Source: Flavobacteriales bacterium
GTDB lineage: Bacteria; Bacteroidota; Bacteroidia; Flavobacteriales_D; Cryomorphaceae
Direction: 5' to 3'
Assembly: GCA_020200995.1 (NCBI GenBank)
Contig: JAIVHQ010000098.1
Coordinates: 1 to 6,466 of the forward strand
Length of the DNA: 6,466 nucleotides
Shown: piece after piece, positions 5,821 to 6,466 of the stretch
Layout: each line of letters starts with the position of its first letter
How positions within the stretch are numbered: position 1 is the stretch's first letter
Position numbers and translations under genes: made by a program
Notes under the pieces: generated by a model
Databases searched by the model: none
Told to the model about the DNA's origin: nothing
Seen by the model: only the letters and a program-made list of their open reading frames with translations

Positions 5821-5912
5821 TGGCTGTCCATAAAGTCCGCTATCTGCCTTGCACTTTCTTAAGTCAGTCATCCCGCCGCGGCGGGACTCCTTGTTTTTAG
5901 AACTGCGTGCGC
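5818..5912 (+). repeat. Palindrome-centred dispersed repeat, copy A
   Basis: This copy starts with TAGTGG, which includes the transporter stop codon, and contains AAGTCCGC, CTGCCTTGCACTTTCTTAAG, AGTCAGTCATCCCGCCGCGG and ends at GCGTGCGC. Its left 60 bp match copy C with few changes. Its right part (ACTCCTTG to GCGTGCGC) matches copy B. It is therefore the only copy carrying both halves. Confidence 0.8.
5871..5898 (+). terminator. Possible terminator after the transporter gene, within repeat copy A
   Basis: TCCCGCCG and CGGCGGGA (5871-5886) form a perfect 16-base palindrome, followed at once by CTCCTTGTTTTT. A stem of six GC-rich pairs with a four-base loop plus a T-rich tail could end transcription 50 bases beyond the stop. 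Because the same palindrome recurs away from genes at 6070 and 6244, its main identity may be a repeat element. Confidence 0.35.
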
Positions 5913-6013
5913 GTTGCTATCGAACTTTATGATCCAGCCACTTAAATCTATTAAAAGACTATGGTTGGTGGATATCCTGAGAGGCTATCCTCATGCCTTC
6001 GGTCATGCCTGCG

Positions 6014-6143
6014 GCTTGATCTAAAGACTTGATCTTCGATCGGCGTTGCACTTATTCCTAAGGCAGTCATCCCGCCGCGGCAGGACTCCTTGCTTTTCAA
6101 CCCTGCGTGCGCCCATGCTTTCAGCTTGGTCTGGGGACTTGAT
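6014..6143. repeat. Pair of 20-bp direct repeats, 110 bp apart
   Basis: GCTTGATCTAAAGACTTGAT (6014-6033) and GCTTGGTCTGGGGACTTGAT (6124-6143) match at 16 of 20 positions. The first lies before repeat copy B and the second between B and C. This suggests the whole block was built by duplication of units of roughly 110-200 bp. Confidence 0.5.
6046..6112 (+). repeat. Palindrome-centred dispersed repeat, copy B
   Basis: TTGCACTT, then GGCAGTCATCCCGCCGCGGC, then AGGACTCCTTG and CTGCGTGCGC repeat the central and right parts of copy A. The palindrome has one mismatch here (CAGGA instead of CGGGA). The TAGTGG-AAGTCCGC left part found in A and C is missing. Confidence 0.75.
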
Positions 6144-6190
6144 AATGAACTTTCTGAATCAGACTCTCGACTAAATGGACAGACTCTAAT

Positions 6191-6259
6191 TAGTGGCCTT
6201 CCGAAAAGTCCGCGAGCTGCCTTCCACTTTTTTAAGTCAGTCATCCCGCCGCGGCGGGC
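6191..6259 (+). repeat. Palindrome-centred dispersed repeat, copy C
   Basis: TAGTGGCCTTCC, AAAAGTCCGCGAGCTGCC, CACTTTTTTAAGTCAGTC and TCCCGCCGCGGCGGG repeat the left and central parts of copy A, 373 bp further on. Identity ends right after the palindrome, where the sequence passes into the tandem units at the right edge. Confidence 0.8.
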
Positions 6260-6267
6260 AGGAACCC

Positions 6268-6466
6268 CTCCCGCTCCCGGGCCCTGAAAGGCCTCACCCC
6301 ATGAGTCCACTTCGGATGCCATCAACCAATCATATCACCATATCCTCAACACATCACGATCATATCATCTCTCCCGCTCCCCAACCCTGAAGGACACTAC
6401 CGCACGAATACTTCGGATGCCATTAACCAATCATATCATCCCGCCCGCTCCCCGACGCTAAAAGGC
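6268..6466 (+). repeat. Imperfect tandem repeat array reaching the right edge
   Basis: Units begin with CCCGCTCCC at 6270, 6373 and 6444, each followed by a CCCTGAAAGG or CGCTAAAAGG type motif. Units 1 and 2 share a 29-bp block, ACTTCGGATGCCATCAACCA plus ATCATATCA (6309-6337 and 6410-6438, one base different). Unit 1 is about 103 bp because it carries extra CATATCA-type sequence; unit 2 is 71 bp. Unit 3 is cut by the window edge, so the full array size is unknown. No gene is visible here. Confidence 0.7.

Noticed and set aside
5197..5871. 224-codon minus-strand open frame beginning MTDLRKCKA
   Set aside because: It runs antisense to the transporter and starts inside repeat copy A. The similar start MTDLKKWKA at 6236-6238 comes from repeat copy C, so the shared N-terminus reflects the repeat and not a protein family.
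6268..6466. CRISPR array
   Set aside because: Units differ in length (103 and 71 bp), the shared blocks are imperfect and of varying extent, and there is no regular spacer. It is an imperfect tandem repeat.

Overview
The window looks like chromosomal DNA from a member of the Bacteroidota. This rests on the gene set (glycine-cleavage GcvT, ComB-type phosphatase, YggS), on TAnnTTTG-type promoter elements instead of clear Shine-Dalgarno sites, and on intergenic DNA full of short dispersed GTCATTCAG-type repeats. A Flavobacteriia-like source is a guess and cannot be settled from this sequence. No plasmid, phage or transposase gene is visible.

Layout. Positions 1-240 hold the start of an unrecognised minus-strand gene that runs off the left edge. 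A thiol-type glutathione peroxidase follows on the minus strand (376-861). Positions 862-1881, about 1 kb, contain no credible gene; they hold three direct copies of a repeat, two shorter inverted relatives and several hairpins, ending in a REP-like palindrome. Next comes a compact minus-strand operon, transcribed gcvT (4402-3314), comB (3308-2577), yggS (2580-1882). comB and yggS overlap by 4 bp, and gcvT and comB nearly touch. A promoter-like TACTTTTG lies just upstream of gcvT. Divergent from it is a plus-strand SLC13/DASS sodium-coupled transporter (4592-5820). It is broken: about 65-70 residues including the second SNT signature are missing, and the remaining C-terminal part is in another frame. 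From 5818 to the right edge the DNA is again non-coding, with three copies of a palindrome-centred repeat and then a run of 70-100 bp imperfect tandem units.

How the genes fit together. GcvT is the tetrahydrofolate-dependent T-protein of glycine cleavage. The P-protein of the same system uses pyridoxal phosphate (PLP), and YggS is a PLP-homeostasis protein whose loss in E. coli disturbs glycine cleavage, so gcvT with yggS is a sensible pair. ComB (2-phosphosulfolactate phosphatase family) between them would link the operon to sulfonate metabolism, but its substrate here is unproven. I found no clearly new multi-gene system. The points most worth a second look are the transporter deletion, the three-gene operon and the two repeat fields.
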